Counted from the first letter of the stretch, positions 35,536-43,992 are shown. The stretch is 64,000 nucleotides of DNA from Thermoactinospora rubra (GCF_002093975.1 NZ_KZ084327.1:99977-163976); one strand, 5' to 3'. Notes: a model not told the origin generated them from the letters alone. Program-made: numbers and translations.

Positions 35536-36198
35536 CTAGTGGTGCGGCGACAGCAGCTGCGCCAGCTCCTCCTCGACCTCCTGGGTGGCCACGAACAGCA
35601 GCTCGTCGCCCGCCTCCAGGGGGTCGTCGGCGCTGGGCACCAGCACCCGCCCCTCGCGCAGGATGGCCACCAGCGCCGAGTCGACCGGCCAGGGCACGCT
35701 GCCGGCGCGCTGCCCGACCACGGGCGCGTCCTCGGGGAGGGTGAGCTCGACGAGGTTGGCCTGGCCCTGGCGGAAGGTCATCAGCCTGACCAGGTCGCCG
35801 ACGCTGACCGCCTCCTCCACCAGCGCCGACAGCAGGCGCGGCGTGGAGACGGCGACGTCGACGCCCCACGACTCGTTGAACAGCCACTCGTTGGACGGAT
35901 GGTTGATCCGCGCCACCACGCGCGGCACGCCGTACTCGGTCTTGGCCAGCAGGGAGACCACGAGGTTGACCTTGTCGTCGCCGGAGGAGGCGACGACGAC
36001 GTGGCAGTTGCTCAGCCCGGCCTCGTCGAGGGAGGAGATCTCGCAGGCGTCGGCGAGCAGCCACTCGGCCCGCGGTACGGTGTCGATCTTGATGGCCTTG
36101 GGGTCGATGTCGATGAGCAGGACCTCGTGGCCGTTCTCCAGGAGTTCGGCGGCGATGGAGCGGCCGACCGCCCCGGCGCCGGCGATCGCGACGCGCAT
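35536..36198 (-). CDS. TrkA/RCK family K+ transport regulator (CeoC-like)
   Basis: A 220-residue RCK protein. The N-terminal Rossmann fold starts MRVAIAGAGAVGRSIAAELL with the acidic LLIDIDP at strand 2, so it binds NAD(H) or another nucleotide; the RCK_C domain occupies about 140-215. Such subunits assemble as rings that gate K+ transporters. Its start overlaps the stop of the upstream TrkA gene by 1-4 bases (ATGA), so both are co-translated. Together they resemble ceoB/ceoC of mycobacteria. Confidence 0.88.
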   Translation of the reverse strand: MRVAIAGAGAVGRSIAAELLENGHEVLLIDIDPKAIKIDTVPRAEWLLADACEISSLDEAGLSNCHVVVASSGDDKVNLVVSLLAKTEYGVPRVVARINHPSNEWLFNESWGVDVAVSTPRLLSALVEEAVSVGDLVRLMTFRQGQANLVELTLPEDAPVVGQRAGSVPWPVDSALVAILREGRVLVPSADDPLEAGDELLFVATQEVEEELAQLLSPHH

Positions 36199-36863
36199 CA
36201 GTGTCTCTCCTCCGGTGCGGCGGCGAACACCTTGTTCACCCGGTCCATGTCGTTCTCCGCGGCGATGACGTGCAGGACGTCGCCTTCCTGGATGACGGTG
36301 TCGTTCTTGGTGACCAGCGCGTCGCCCAGGCGGTTGAGGAAGGCGACGCGGACGCCCGCGGCCTCTTCCAGGTCGGTGACCTTGGTGCCGATCCAGGCGG
36401 GGTTGTAGGCCACCTCGGCGAGCATGACGGCGCCGGTCGGGTCGCGCCACAGCGGCTCGGCGCCCTCCGGCAGGATGCGGCGCAGGATCTGGTCGGCCGT
36501 CCACCGGACGGTCGCCACGGTGGGGATGCCCAGGCGCTGGTAGACCTCGGCGCGGCGGGGGTCGTAGATGCGGGCCACCACGTTGTCGACGCCGAAGGTC
36601 TCCCGTGACACCCGGGCGGAGATGATGTTGGAGTTGTCGCCGCTGCTGACGGCGATGAAGGCCCCGGCCGACTCGATGCCGGCCTCCTGCAGCACGGCGC
36701 GGTCGAAGCCGATCCCCGTCACCCTGCGGCCGCGGAAGCCGACGCGCAGGCGGCGGAAAGCCTGCGGATCCCGGTCGATGATCGCGACCGAGTGGCCGTT
36801 GTCCTCGAGGATGTGCGCCAGGGTGGACCCGACCCGGCCGCATCCCATGATCACGATATGCAT
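36198..36863 (-). CDS. TrkA/RCK family K+ transport regulator (CeoB-like)
   Basis: A 221-residue RCK protein, MHIVIMGCGRVGSTLAHILEDNGH being the nucleotide-binding start, with IIDRDPQAFRRL at strand 2. The RCK_C domain (about 135-215) contains AGVRVAFLNRLGDALV. It is the first gene of the trkA pair and is divergent from the APC permease gene with 49 bases between, suggesting that both RCK proteins regulate that permease. Confidence 0.88.
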   Translation of the reverse strand: MHIVIMGCGRVGSTLAHILEDNGHSVAIIDRDPQAFRRLRVGFRGRRVTGIGFDRAVLQEAGIESAGAFIAVSSGDNSNIISARVSRETFGVDNVVARIYDPRRAEVYQRLGIPTVATVRWTADQILRRILPEGAEPLWRDPTGAVMLAEVAYNPAWIGTKVTDLEEAAGVRVAFLNRLGDALVTKNDTVIQEGDVLHVIAAENDMDRVNKVFAAAPEERH

Positions 36864-36912
36864 GTGCTCCCCACCAGAGTGCCTGCCAGTCAGGGTAATA
36901 GCATCTGGTTAC

Positions 36913-38946
36913 GTGGCGAAGGTAACCGACCTTGTGAAGCGCGTCCTTGTCGGACGGGCGCTGCGCAGCGGGCAGCTGCACGAGCAACTGCTCCCCAAAC
37001 GTATCGCGCTGCCGGTGTTCGCGAGCGACGCGTTGTCGTCGGTCGCCTACGCCCCCCAGGAGATCCTGGTCATCCTCTCCCTGGCGGGGGTGTCCTTCTA
37101 TCACTTCAGCCCGTGGATCGCCGCGGCCGTCGTCGTCGTGATGCTGACGGTGGTGGCCTCCTACCGGCAGAACGTGCACGCCTACCCCAGCGGCGGCGGC
37201 GACTACGAGGTCGCCACCGTCAACCTGGGCAGGAACGCCGGGCTGACCGTGGCCAGCGCGCTGCTGGTCGACTACGTGCTGACGGTGGCGGTGTCGGTGG
37301 CCAACGGCGTCGACTACGTCGGCGCCACCATCCCGTACGTCGCCGAGCACAAGCCGGCCGTGGCGATCGGGATCGTCGTGCTGCTCACGCTGGTGAACCT
37401 GCGCGGCGTCCGCGAGTCCGGCCTGGCCTTCGCCATCCCGACCTACGCCTTCATGGCGTGCGTCATCGGCATGATCCTGTGGGGCGGCTTCCGCCTGCTC
37501 TTCCTCGGCGAGCAGCTGACCGCGCCCACGGCCTCCTACGAGATCGTCGCCGAGCAGACGAATCTGACCTCCTTCGCCGCCGCGTTCCTCATCCTGCGGG
37601 CCTTCTCCTCCGGCTGCGCCGCCCTCACCGGCGTGGAGGCGATCAGCAACGGCGTGCCCGCCTTCCGCAGGCCCAAGAGCAAGAACGCCGCGACCACCCT
37701 GCTCATGATGGGCCTGGTGGCCGTGACCATGTTCTCCGGCATCATCACGCTCGGCCTGGTGTCGGGCGTGAAGCTCTCCGAGCATCCCGCGCACGACATC
37801 CTGATCGACGGGCGCCCCGCCGGGGAGGACTACTACCAGCAGCCGATCATCGCGCAGGTGGCCGACGCGGTCTTCGGCACCGGCTCGCTGCTGTTCGTGG
37901 TGATCTCCGCGGTCACCGCGCTGATCCTCTTCCTGGCCGCCAACACCGCCTTCAACGGCTTCCCGGTGCTGGGCTCGATCCTGGCGCAGGACCGCTACCT
38001 GCCGCGCCAGCTCCACACCCGCGGCGACCGGCTGGCCTTCTCCAACGGCATCGTCATCCTGGCCGCCGCCGCGTGCCTGCTGCTGTGGGGGTTCAAGGCC
38101 GACGTCAGCCGCCTGCTGAACCTCTACATCGTGGGCGTGTTCGTCTCCTTCACACTCAGCCAGACCGGCATGGTGCGGCACTGGACCCGGCACCTGCGCA
38201 CCGAGACCGACCCGCGGGTGCGCTTCCAGATGCAGCGCTCGCGCGTGATCAACGCCTTCGGCGGCGTGATGACCGGGCTGGTGCTGGTCGTGGTGCTGTT
38301 CACCAAGTTCCTGGTGGGCGCCTGGATCGTGTGCATCGCGATGCCCGTGCTGTTCCTCATGATGAAGGGCATCCGGCGGCACTACGACAACGTGGCCAAG
38401 GAGCTGGCCATCACCGACGACTTCGACCCGGCGATGCTGCCCTCGCGCAACCACGCGATCGTCCTCGTCTCCAAGATCCACAAGCCGACGATGCGGGCGC
38501 TGGCCTACGCCCGGGCCACCCGCCCGTCCACGCTGGAGGCGGTGACCGTGGGCGTCGACGCCAACGAGTCCAGGGCGCTGCAGGAGGAGTGGGACCGGCT
38601 CGGCATCCCCGTGCCGCTGAAGATCCTGGACTCGCCGTACCGGGAGATCACCCAGCCGGTGATCGACTACGTCAAGACCCTGCGCCGCCGCTCGCCCCGC
38701 GACGTGGTGACGGTCTTCATCCCCGAGTACGTCGTCGGCCGCTGGTGGGAGCACCTTCTGCACAACCAGAGCGCCCTGCGGCTGAAGGCCCGCCTGCTGT
38801 TCAAGCCGGGCGTCATGGTGACGAGCGTCCCCTGGCAGCTGCACTCGGCCGACCGCATCAGCGCCCGCCCGGAGCCGTACGCGCCCGGGTCGGTGCGCCG
38901 CCCCTCCTACGAGGAGGTGTCCGGCGACCGCCAGGTCAAGGCCTAA
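36913..38946 (+). CDS. APC-superfamily permease, KimA/KUP-like, probable K+ importer
   Basis: A 677-residue permease with about 12 membrane helices (about 35-470) and a ~200-residue cytosolic C-terminal domain resembling a USP/Rossmann fold. The segment LPVFASDALSSVAYAPQEILVIL matches the helix-1 signature of KimA/KUP-type proteins. Divergent trkA/ceoBC genes support a potassium role; substrate is inferred. GTG 36913 precedes the conserved start (VAKVTDLVKRVLVGRAL). No c-di-AMP (ydaO) riboswitch fits in the 49-base gap upstream. Confidence 0.83.
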   Translation: MAKVTDLVKRVLVGRALRSGQLHEQLLPKRIALPVFASDALSSVAYAPQEILVILSLAGVSFYHFSPWIAAAVVVVMLTVVASYRQNVHAYPSGGGDYEVATVNLGRNAGLTVASALLVDYVLTVAVSVANGVDYVGATIPYVAEHKPAVAIGIVVLLTLVNLRGVRESGLAFAIPTYAFMACVIGMILWGGFRLLFLGEQLTAPTASYEIVAEQTNLTSFAAAFLILRAFSSGCAALTGVEAISNGVPAFRRPKSKNAATTLLMMGLVAVTMFSGIITLGLVSGVKLSEHPAHDILIDGRPAGEDYYQQPIIAQVADAVFGTGSLLFVVISAVTALILFLAANTAFNGFPVLGSILAQDRYLPRQLHTRGDRLAFSNGIVILAAAACLLLWGFKADVSRLLNLYIVGVFVSFTLSQTGMVRHWTRHLRTETDPRVRFQMQRSRVINAFGGVMTGLVLVVVLFTKFLVGAWIVCIAMPVLFLMMKGIRRHYDNVAKELAITDDFDPAMLPSRNHAIVLVSKIHKPTMRALAYARATRPSTLEAVTVGVDANESRALQEEWDRLGIPVPLKILDSPYREITQPVIDYVKTLRRRSPRDVVTVFIPEYVVGRWWEHLLHNQSALRLKARLLFKPGVMVTSVPWQLHSADRISARPEPYAPGSVRRPSYEEVSGDRQVKA

Positions 38947-38955
38947 GCTGGACGG

Positions 38956-40203
38956 ATGGCTCTGGAACTGACGGTCGGCCCCGTCGCGCACGGCGGCTGG
39001 TGCGTCGCGCGGCACGAGGGTCGCGTGGTCTTCGTCCGGCACGCGCTCCCCGGCGAGCGGGTGATCGCCGAGGTGACCGAGGAGACCGCCAGGTTCCTCC
39101 GCGCCGACGCGGTGGAGATCCTGGAGCCCTCGCCGGACCGGGTGGTCCCGCCCTGCCCCTACGCCGGGCCGGGCAAGTGCGGCGGCTGCGACTGGCAGCA
39201 CGCCACGCTGGAGGCGCAGCGGTCGCTCAAGGCGCAGGTGGTCGAGGAGCAGCTGCGCCGGCTGGGCGGCATCGAGCAGAAGGTCCTGGTGGAGGAGGTG
39301 CCGGGCGCGCCCGACGGGCTGGGTTGGCGCACGCGCGTCCAGTTCGCCGCCCGCCCCGACGGCACGCTGGGGCTGCGCAGGCATCGCTCGCACGAGATCG
39401 AGCCGGTCGACGCCTGCCTGATCGCCCATCCCGAGGTCGAGGCCGTGGGCGCCGAGCGGCGTCCCTGGCCCGGCGCGGCGGCCGTGGAGGTGATCGCCTC
39501 CTCCGGCGGCGACCGCGCCGTCGTGGTACGGCCCCGGCCGCGCCGCCGCGTCCCGGTGCCCGACCTCGACGCCCCGGCGGCGATCCTGCTCGACCAGGGG
39601 CGGGGCCGCACCGAGCCGCGGCGGGGGTCCGGCGTGGTGCGCGAGCGGGTGGGGGACCGGGAGTTCCAGGTCACCGGCAGCGGCTTCTGGCAGGTCCACC
39701 CCGGGGCGGCCGAGGTGCTGCTCGACGCCGTGCTGGCCTACGCGGCGCCCGAGCCGGGGGAGTGGGCGCTCGACCTGTACTGCGGGGCCGGGCTGTTCGC
39801 GGCCGGGCTCGCCGAGGCCGTGGGGACCGAGGGCGCGGTGCTGGGCCTGGAGTCGGAGGCGGCAGCCGTACGGGATGCCCGGCGGAACCTGCGCGACCTG
39901 CCGCAGGCCCGGGTGGAGCGGGGCCGGGTGGAGGAGGCGCTGGACCGCTTCGGCATCGAGCGCGCCGACCTGGTCGTGGCCGACCCGCCGCGCGCCGGCC
40001 TCGGACGTGAGGTCGTGGCCCAGGTGGCCGCGCTGGAGGCCTCGCGCATCGTCTACGTCTCGTGCGACCCCGCCACGCTGGCGCGCGACCTGAGCTGGTT
40101 CGCCGATCACGGGTACGGCCTGGCGGGCCTGCGGGCCTTCGACTGCTTCCCGATGACGCACCACGTGGAGTGCGTGGCGGTGCTGCGGCCCGATCGCCGT
40201 TAG
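38956..40203 (+). CDS. TRAM-domain class I SAM-dependent RNA methyltransferase
   Basis: A 415-residue RNA m5U-type methyltransferase. The N-terminal TRAM domain is about 1-55; the Fe-S motif CPYAGPGKCGGCDWQHA is followed by a later fold with LDLYCGAGLFAAGLAEA (SAM), VADPPRAGL and the catalytic Cys in YVSCDPATLARDL. It methylates uridine in 23S rRNA or tRNA (RlmD/TrmA group); the exact target is unknown. It lies 9 bases after the permease gene and overlaps the convergent next gene by 4 bases. Confidence 0.9.
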   Translation: MALELTVGPVAHGGWCVARHEGRVVFVRHALPGERVIAEVTEETARFLRADAVEILEPSPDRVVPPCPYAGPGKCGGCDWQHATLEAQRSLKAQVVEEQLRRLGGIEQKVLVEEVPGAPDGLGWRTRVQFAARPDGTLGLRRHRSHEIEPVDACLIAHPEVEAVGAERRPWPGAAAVEVIASSGGDRAVVVRPRPRRRVPVPDLDAPAAILLDQGRGRTEPRRGSGVVRERVGDREFQVTGSGFWQVHPGAAEVLLDAVLAYAAPEPGEWALDLYCGAGLFAAGLAEAVGTEGAVLGLESEAAAVRDARRNLRDLPQARVERGRVEEALDRFGIERADLVVADPPRAGLGREVVAQVAALEASRIVYVSCDPATLARDLSWFADHGYGLAGLRAFDCFPMTHHVECVAVLRPDRR

Positions 40204-41222
40204 CCGGTCGACGGCGCCGGGTCCGGCCGCCGCAGGGCGGCGGTCACGTCGGGCCGCGGGGTGGCGCCGCGCAGGGACAGCCACGCGACGTCGCGTCGCG
40301 AGGCGAAGGCGGCCAGCTTGCGGGCGTCGAGCGGGCTCAGGTCCGCGGGGGAGGAGAGCACGGCGGTGATCGCGAGGCGGCGCCAGGCGTCCATGGGGTC
40401 GGCCAGGCCCTGCGCCCGCGCGATCGCGGCGTGGGCGTCGCGCAGGGCGATCGCCAGGCGCCGCATGCGTCCCGCGGGCGCGCTCTGCGGCTCGATCGGC
40501 GCCAGGAGGTTCACCGTGTCCACGATCGCGCCCGCCTCGCGCGTGGTCCTCAGCACTGAGGCCATCTGGGCCGGTGGGAGGGCGGTGAGCGGGAAGGTGA
40601 AGGTCACCCGGAGCCTGTCGCCGCGGGCGGCGGTCTCCCGCTGCAGGGCGCGGATGGCGCGGGCGCGGCGCGCCGTCGTGCCGGGGTCGGCGGCGGCGAT
40701 CTCGAAGGCGGCGTGGCCGAGGTCGTAGGCCGTGAGCACCTGCCGGTAGGCCTGCGCCAGCCGTTCGGGGTCGGCGCACCTGGCCGCCAGGTCGCGCCCG
40801 GCCGATCCGCCGAAGGCCGCCATCACATCCCCGCCCTGCTCGCGCAGCCGCCGGATGACGCCCGCCGCGGAGCCGGGCGCGCGCCGCCCGGCCCACCCGG
40901 GCGTGCAGCCGTCCGGCCCGGCGACGACGTGCCCGACCAGGTACCACTGCCCGCCGTGCCCCGGTCCGCCGGAAGGCCGATCGTCCCGGGCGATGTCCAC
41001 ATAGGCGACGAAAGTCCCCGGAGCCTTCCTCGTGGGCGTCGCCGCCGGCGCCGGGCCCGCCGATGGCGCCGCGGTCTCGGGAGACGCCACCACCGCCGGC
41101 TCCTCCACCGCCCTGGTCGGCAGCATCCACACCGCCACGGCTGTGGCCCCGGCCAGCGCGAGCCCGGCCAGGACGGCAAGCGGACGCGGAACCGTCCCCG
41201 CCTCGCGACGATGCCCCGGCAT
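40200..41222 (-). CDS. Membrane-anchored GH18-like protein lacking the catalytic acid
   Basis: A 340-residue protein. One N-terminal membrane segment (about 14-33) is followed by an Ala/Pro linker to about 68, then a TIM-barrel resembling bacterial chitinases (GH18): GTFVAYVDIARD, GGDVMAAFGGSAGRDLAARC and TAYDLGHAAFEIAAAD. In active GH18 the last segment reads DxxDxDxE; here the key Asp and Glu positions (about 171-175) are Ala and Ala with Glu replacing one Asp, so hydrolysis is unlikely. It may bind glycans at the cell surface. Start 41222 follows GGGGGTGGC. Confidence 0.72.
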   Translation of the reverse strand: MPGHRREAGTVPRPLAVLAGLALAGATAVAVWMLPTRAVEEPAVVASPETAAPSAGPAPAATPTRKAPGTFVAYVDIARDDRPSGGPGHGGQWYLVGHVVAGPDGCTPGWAGRRAPGSAAGVIRRLREQGGDVMAAFGGSAGRDLAARCADPERLAQAYRQVLTAYDLGHAAFEIAAADPGTTARRARAIRALQRETAARGDRLRVTFTFPLTALPPAQMASVLRTTREAGAIVDTVNLLAPIEPQSAPAGRMRRLAIALRDAHAAIARAQGLADPMDAWRRLAITAVLSSPADLSPLDARKLAAFASRRDVAWLSLRGATPRPDVTAALRRPDPAPSTG

Positions 41223-41310
41223 GCCACCCCCGGTGCTGCCTTGACTACACAGCGCATTCTCGCGTCGAACGCTAGCAAGCCGCCACGCCGGTTGGCCGGA
41301 TAATGAGCAC

Positions 41311-42219
41311 ATGAGGTTGAGGATCTTCACCGAGCCCCAGCAGGGCGCCACCTATGACGATCTGCTCGCCGTGGCCAAGGCCGCCGAACGGCTGGGTTTC
41401 GACGGTTTCTTCCGTTCCGACCACTACCGGCGCATCGGCGAGGGCGACCCCGGTCCCGGCTCGACCGACGCCTGGATCACGCTGGCCGGGCTGGCGCGGG
41501 AGACCTCCACGATCAGGCTCGGCACGCTGGTCACGCCCGCGACGTTCCGGCTGCCCGGGCCGCTGGCCATCAGCGTGGCCCAGGTCGACCAGATGAGCGG
41601 CGGCCGGGTGGAGCTGGGCTTCGGCGCCGGGTGGTTCGACGCCGAGCACGCCGCCTACGGCATCCCGTTCCCGCCCACGGGCGAGCGGTTCCTGCGGTTC
41701 GAGGAGCAGCTCGAGATCATCAAGGGCCTGTGGAGCGCGGACAAGCCGTTCTCCTACGAGGGCGCCTACTACCGCCTCGTCGACTCGCCCGCGCTGCCCA
41801 AGCCCGTCCAGCGCCCGGGGCCCCCGATCATCCTGGGCGGTTTCGGCCCCAAGCGGACGCCCCGCCTGGCCGCGCGGTACGCCGACGAGTACAACGCCCC
41901 GTTCCGCACCGTGGAGGAGACGGGGACGCTGTTCGACCGGGTACGGCAGGCGGCCGAGGGACGGAGCATCGTCTACTCCGCGGCGCAGACGGTGTGCGTC
42001 GGGGCGAACCAGGGCGAGCTGGAGCGGCGCGCGGCGGCGATCGGGCGCAGCCTGGACGACCTGCGGCAGGGCGGCCTGGCCGGGACGCCCGAGGAGGTCG
42101 TCGACAAGATCGGCAGGTTCGCCGAGCTCGGGGCCGATCGGATCTACCTGCAGGTGCTCGACCTGTCCGACCTGGAGCACCTGGAGCTGATCGCCGCGGA
42201 GGTGCTGCCCCGGGTCTGA
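41311..42219 (+). CDS. LLM-class F420-dependent oxidoreductase
   Basis: A 302-residue luciferase-like TIM-barrel enzyme of the type that uses reduced F420 (MRLRIFTEPQQGATYDDLL start; GRVELGFGAGWFDAEHAAYGIPFPPTGERF; PPIILGGFGPKRTPRLAARYADEYN). Substrate unknown. It is divergent from the GH18-like gene. TTGACT (41238-41243) is a candidate -35 in the 88-bp gap. Just 6 bases after the stop is the end of a minus-strand gene fragment broken by the insertion element. Confidence 0.88.
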   Translation: MRLRIFTEPQQGATYDDLLAVAKAAERLGFDGFFRSDHYRRIGEGDPGPGSTDAWITLAGLARETSTIRLGTLVTPATFRLPGPLAISVAQVDQMSGGRVELGFGAGWFDAEHAAYGIPFPPTGERFLRFEEQLEIIKGLWSADKPFSYEGAYYRLVDSPALPKPVQRPGPPIILGGFGPKRTPRLAARYADEYNAPFRTVEETGTLFDRVRQAAEGRSIVYSAAQTVCVGANQGELERRAAAIGRSLDDLRQGGLAGTPEEVVDKIGRFAELGADRIYLQVLDLSDLEHLELIAAEVLPRV

Positions 42220-42225
42220 CCCCCT

Positions 42226-42303
42226 TCAGCCCTGGATGATCAGCCGGACGGCGGGAGCCGACACCAGCTGCACTCCCGCCCCGCCCGGTACCCTGACGTT
42301 CAC
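42226..42303 (-). pseudogene. C-terminal fragment of a gene split by the IS element
   Basis: Minus-strand reading from the element edge gives VNVRVPGGAGVQLVSAPAV and then RLIIQG and a TGA stop, 25 residues. It is in frame with the minus-strand reading on the other side of the element (43689 upward) if the 1385-bp element is removed. The family is not recognised. Confidence 0.6.
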
Positions 42304-42459
42304 CGAAACCTCCGGAGGAAGCCCGGTCCTTCAGGGCCGGGAGGAATCCGGACCCCCGCAAGGGGTGGCCCGGCGAAGCCGGGACAGCCCAGGACGCAAA
42401 GCACTCATGACCTTCTTCTTTCGCTTACCGATCAGGCAAAGGGACGGCAAAATACGAGC

Positions 42460-43671
42460 ATGCGTACGGCGTACAAGGTGCGGGTCTACCCCACCCCCGA
42501 ACAGGCGGCGGTGCTGAACCGCACCTTCGGCTGCGTACGCCTGGTCTGGAACAAGGTCCTGGCCTGGCGGCACGCCCGCTACCACACCCAGGGCCTGAAG
42601 ACCTCCTACGCCGAAACCGACCGGTACCTGACCGAGATGAAACGCGACGGCGAGCATGATTTCCTGTATGAGGTCTCCTCGGTCCCGTTGCAGCAGGCGT
42701 TGCGGCACCAGTACACGGCGTTCGTGAACTTCTTCGCCGGGCGCGCCCGCTACCCCCGCTACAAGTCCCGGCACGGCCGCCAGAGCGCGACCTACACCCG
42801 CTCGGCGTTCCGCTGGCGGGACGGGCGGCTGCACCTGGCCAAGATGGACGGCCCGCTGGCGTTCGCATGGTCCTGGCCCGACATCGACCCGGCCACGATC
42901 AACCCCACCACGGTGACGATCTCCCGCGACAGCGACGGCCGCTGGTACGCCTCCCTGGCCGTGGAAGCGCCGGAGACCGGCACCGCACCGCAGCCGCTGC
43001 CGTCCACCGGCGCGGCGGTCGGCGTCGATCTGGGCGTGACCGACTTCGCCGTCCTGTCCACCGGCGAGAAGATCGTCAACCCGCGCCATCTGGAGCGCAA
43101 GGCGCGGAACCTGGCCCGCTACCAGCGGCGCATGGCCCGCAAGCAGCGCGGCAGCGCCAACCGGGCCAAGGCCAAGGCGAAGGTCGCCCGCGCCCACACC
43201 AAAGTCCGCGACGCCCGCGCCGACTTCCTGCACAAGACCACAACCCGGCTGGTCCGCGACCATGACCTGATCGTGGTCGAAGACCTCAACATCAAGGGCA
43301 TGGTCCGCAACCGCAAGCTGGCGCGGGCGATCTCCGACTGCGGGTGGGGCGCCTTCCGCCGCCTGCTGGAGTACAAGGCGGCCAGGCACGGCCGCCACCT
43401 GGTCGTGATCGACCGCTGGCACCCCTCCAGCAAGACCTGCTCGGCGTGCGGGCACCTGCTCGCCACACTCAGCCTCTCCACCCGGCACTGGACGTGTCCG
43501 GGCTGCGGCACCCGGCACGACCGGGACATCAACGCCGCGAAGAACATTCTGGCCGCTGGTCGAGCGGTGTCTGCCTGTGGAGCTGATGTGAGTCATGCCG
43601 GGTTCTCCCGGATGCGGTTGGCTGTGAAGCAGGAAATCCAGCCCGTGAGGGCTGGATTCCCCCGCCTTTAG
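42460..43671 (+). CDS. tnpB: TnpB RNA-guided nuclease
   Basis: A 403-residue TnpB. It has an N-terminal helix-turn-helix/WED region (MRTAYKVRVYPTPEQAAVLNRTFGCVRLVWNKVL), and a RuvC core with D190 (GVDLGVTD), E274 (VVEDLNIKGM) and D356 (DRDINAAKNI). A zinc finger with CSACGHLLATL and CPGCG lies between the last two. All catalytic residues are present, so it should cut DNA guided by an RNA made from the element's right end. Stop TAG lies in the loop of the terminal hairpin. It protects or re-inserts the element by cutting TAM-flanked targets (family knowledge). Confidence 0.92.
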   Translation: MRTAYKVRVYPTPEQAAVLNRTFGCVRLVWNKVLAWRHARYHTQGLKTSYAETDRYLTEMKRDGEHDFLYEVSSVPLQQALRHQYTAFVNFFAGRARYPRYKSRHGRQSATYTRSAFRWRDGRLHLAKMDGPLAFAWSWPDIDPATINPTTVTISRDSDGRWYASLAVEAPETGTAPQPLPSTGAAVGVDLGVTDFAVLSTGEKIVNPRHLERKARNLARYQRRMARKQRGSANRAKAKAKVARAHTKVRDARADFLHKTTTRLVRDHDLIVVEDLNIKGMVRNRKLARAISDCGWGAFRRLLEYKAARHGRHLVVIDRWHPSSKTCSACGHLLATLSLSTRHWTCPGCGTRHDRDINAAKNILAAGRAVSACGADVSHAGFSRMRLAVKQEIQPVRAGFPRL

Positions 43672-43688
43672 GCGGGGGAGGAAGTCAA
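43600..43688 (+). ncRNA. Putative omega RNA (reRNA) scaffold at the tnpB 3' end
   Basis: In TnpB systems the guide RNA scaffold overlaps the 3' coding end and right end, with the guide copied from the flank. Here two hairpins follow one another: AATCCAGCCC (43635-43644) with GGGCTGGATT (43649-43658), a perfect 10-bp stem with GTGA loop, and the 8-bp terminal hairpin. The guide would begin at 43689 (GAAACCGCCCTCG). The 5' boundary given is approximate. Confidence 0.55.
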
Positions 43689-43992
43689 GAAACCGCCCTC
43701 GACGGCGAACTCGACCTCGCTCGCCGTCCGCACGCGACGGCCGTCCGGGGCGGTCAGGATGTGGCCCCCGGCGAGCTCCGCCGAGCCCTCGGCCACTCCT
43801 TGGTCGTGTCCGTGGGCGCCGCTCCACCTCGGGGAAGTCCAGGTCGGTGTCGTCCACGCGGCCAGCTGGGGGCCATGTCCTTCCAGCTCGGTCCGGCGCC
43901 GATCCTGGCCGCCGCGCCGGCGGGCCGTACCCCCGCGCCCGCGCCCTGATCGCCCCGGCGTTGCTTCGCGCTGCGCGGGTAGCGGGCAGATC
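43689..43992 (-). pseudogene. 5' part of the gene split by the IS element, decayed
   Basis: The minus-strand frame running into the element reads AELAGGHILTAPDGRRVRTA and SEVEFAVEGGF before the junction and continues in frame across it. Farther upstream the reading loses coding character: good codon bias switches between two frames around 43800-43860 (VDDTDLDFPEVERR is in another frame), so a frameshift is likely. No start can be assigned; the region runs to the next gene. A short plus-strand reading (MSFQLGPAPILAAAP, to 43949) also has good codon bias, so the history may include a rearrangement. Confidence 0.45.

Larger units (their letters stand above)
42304..43688 (+). mobile_element. IS605-superfamily element carrying only tnpB (IS1341-like), 1385 bp
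   Basis: Left: TTCAC (42299-42303) abuts a left end with a hairpin (CCCGG 42322-42326 / CCGGG 42337-42341) 17 bases in. Right: an 8-bp-stem hairpin (CCCCCGCC 43659-43666, GGCGGGGG 43671-43678) and terminal GTCAA (43684-43688). Left cleavage motif plus right TCAA matches the IS608-type layout. Excision rejoins a minus-strand coding frame exactly. No TnpA (Y1 transposase) is inside, so movement needs one in trans. Two more small hairpins follow the left end (about 42352-42395). Confidence 0.85.

Noticed and set aside
36864..36912. c-di-AMP (ydaO) riboswitch in front of the KimA-like permease
   Set aside because: The gap is only 49 bases and shows none of the conserved elements.
35536..41130. 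A single 1864-codon minus-strand reading
   Set aside because: It runs antisense through the permease and methyltransferase genes, has shadow-type composition, and only its last 220 codons form a real protein (TrkA).
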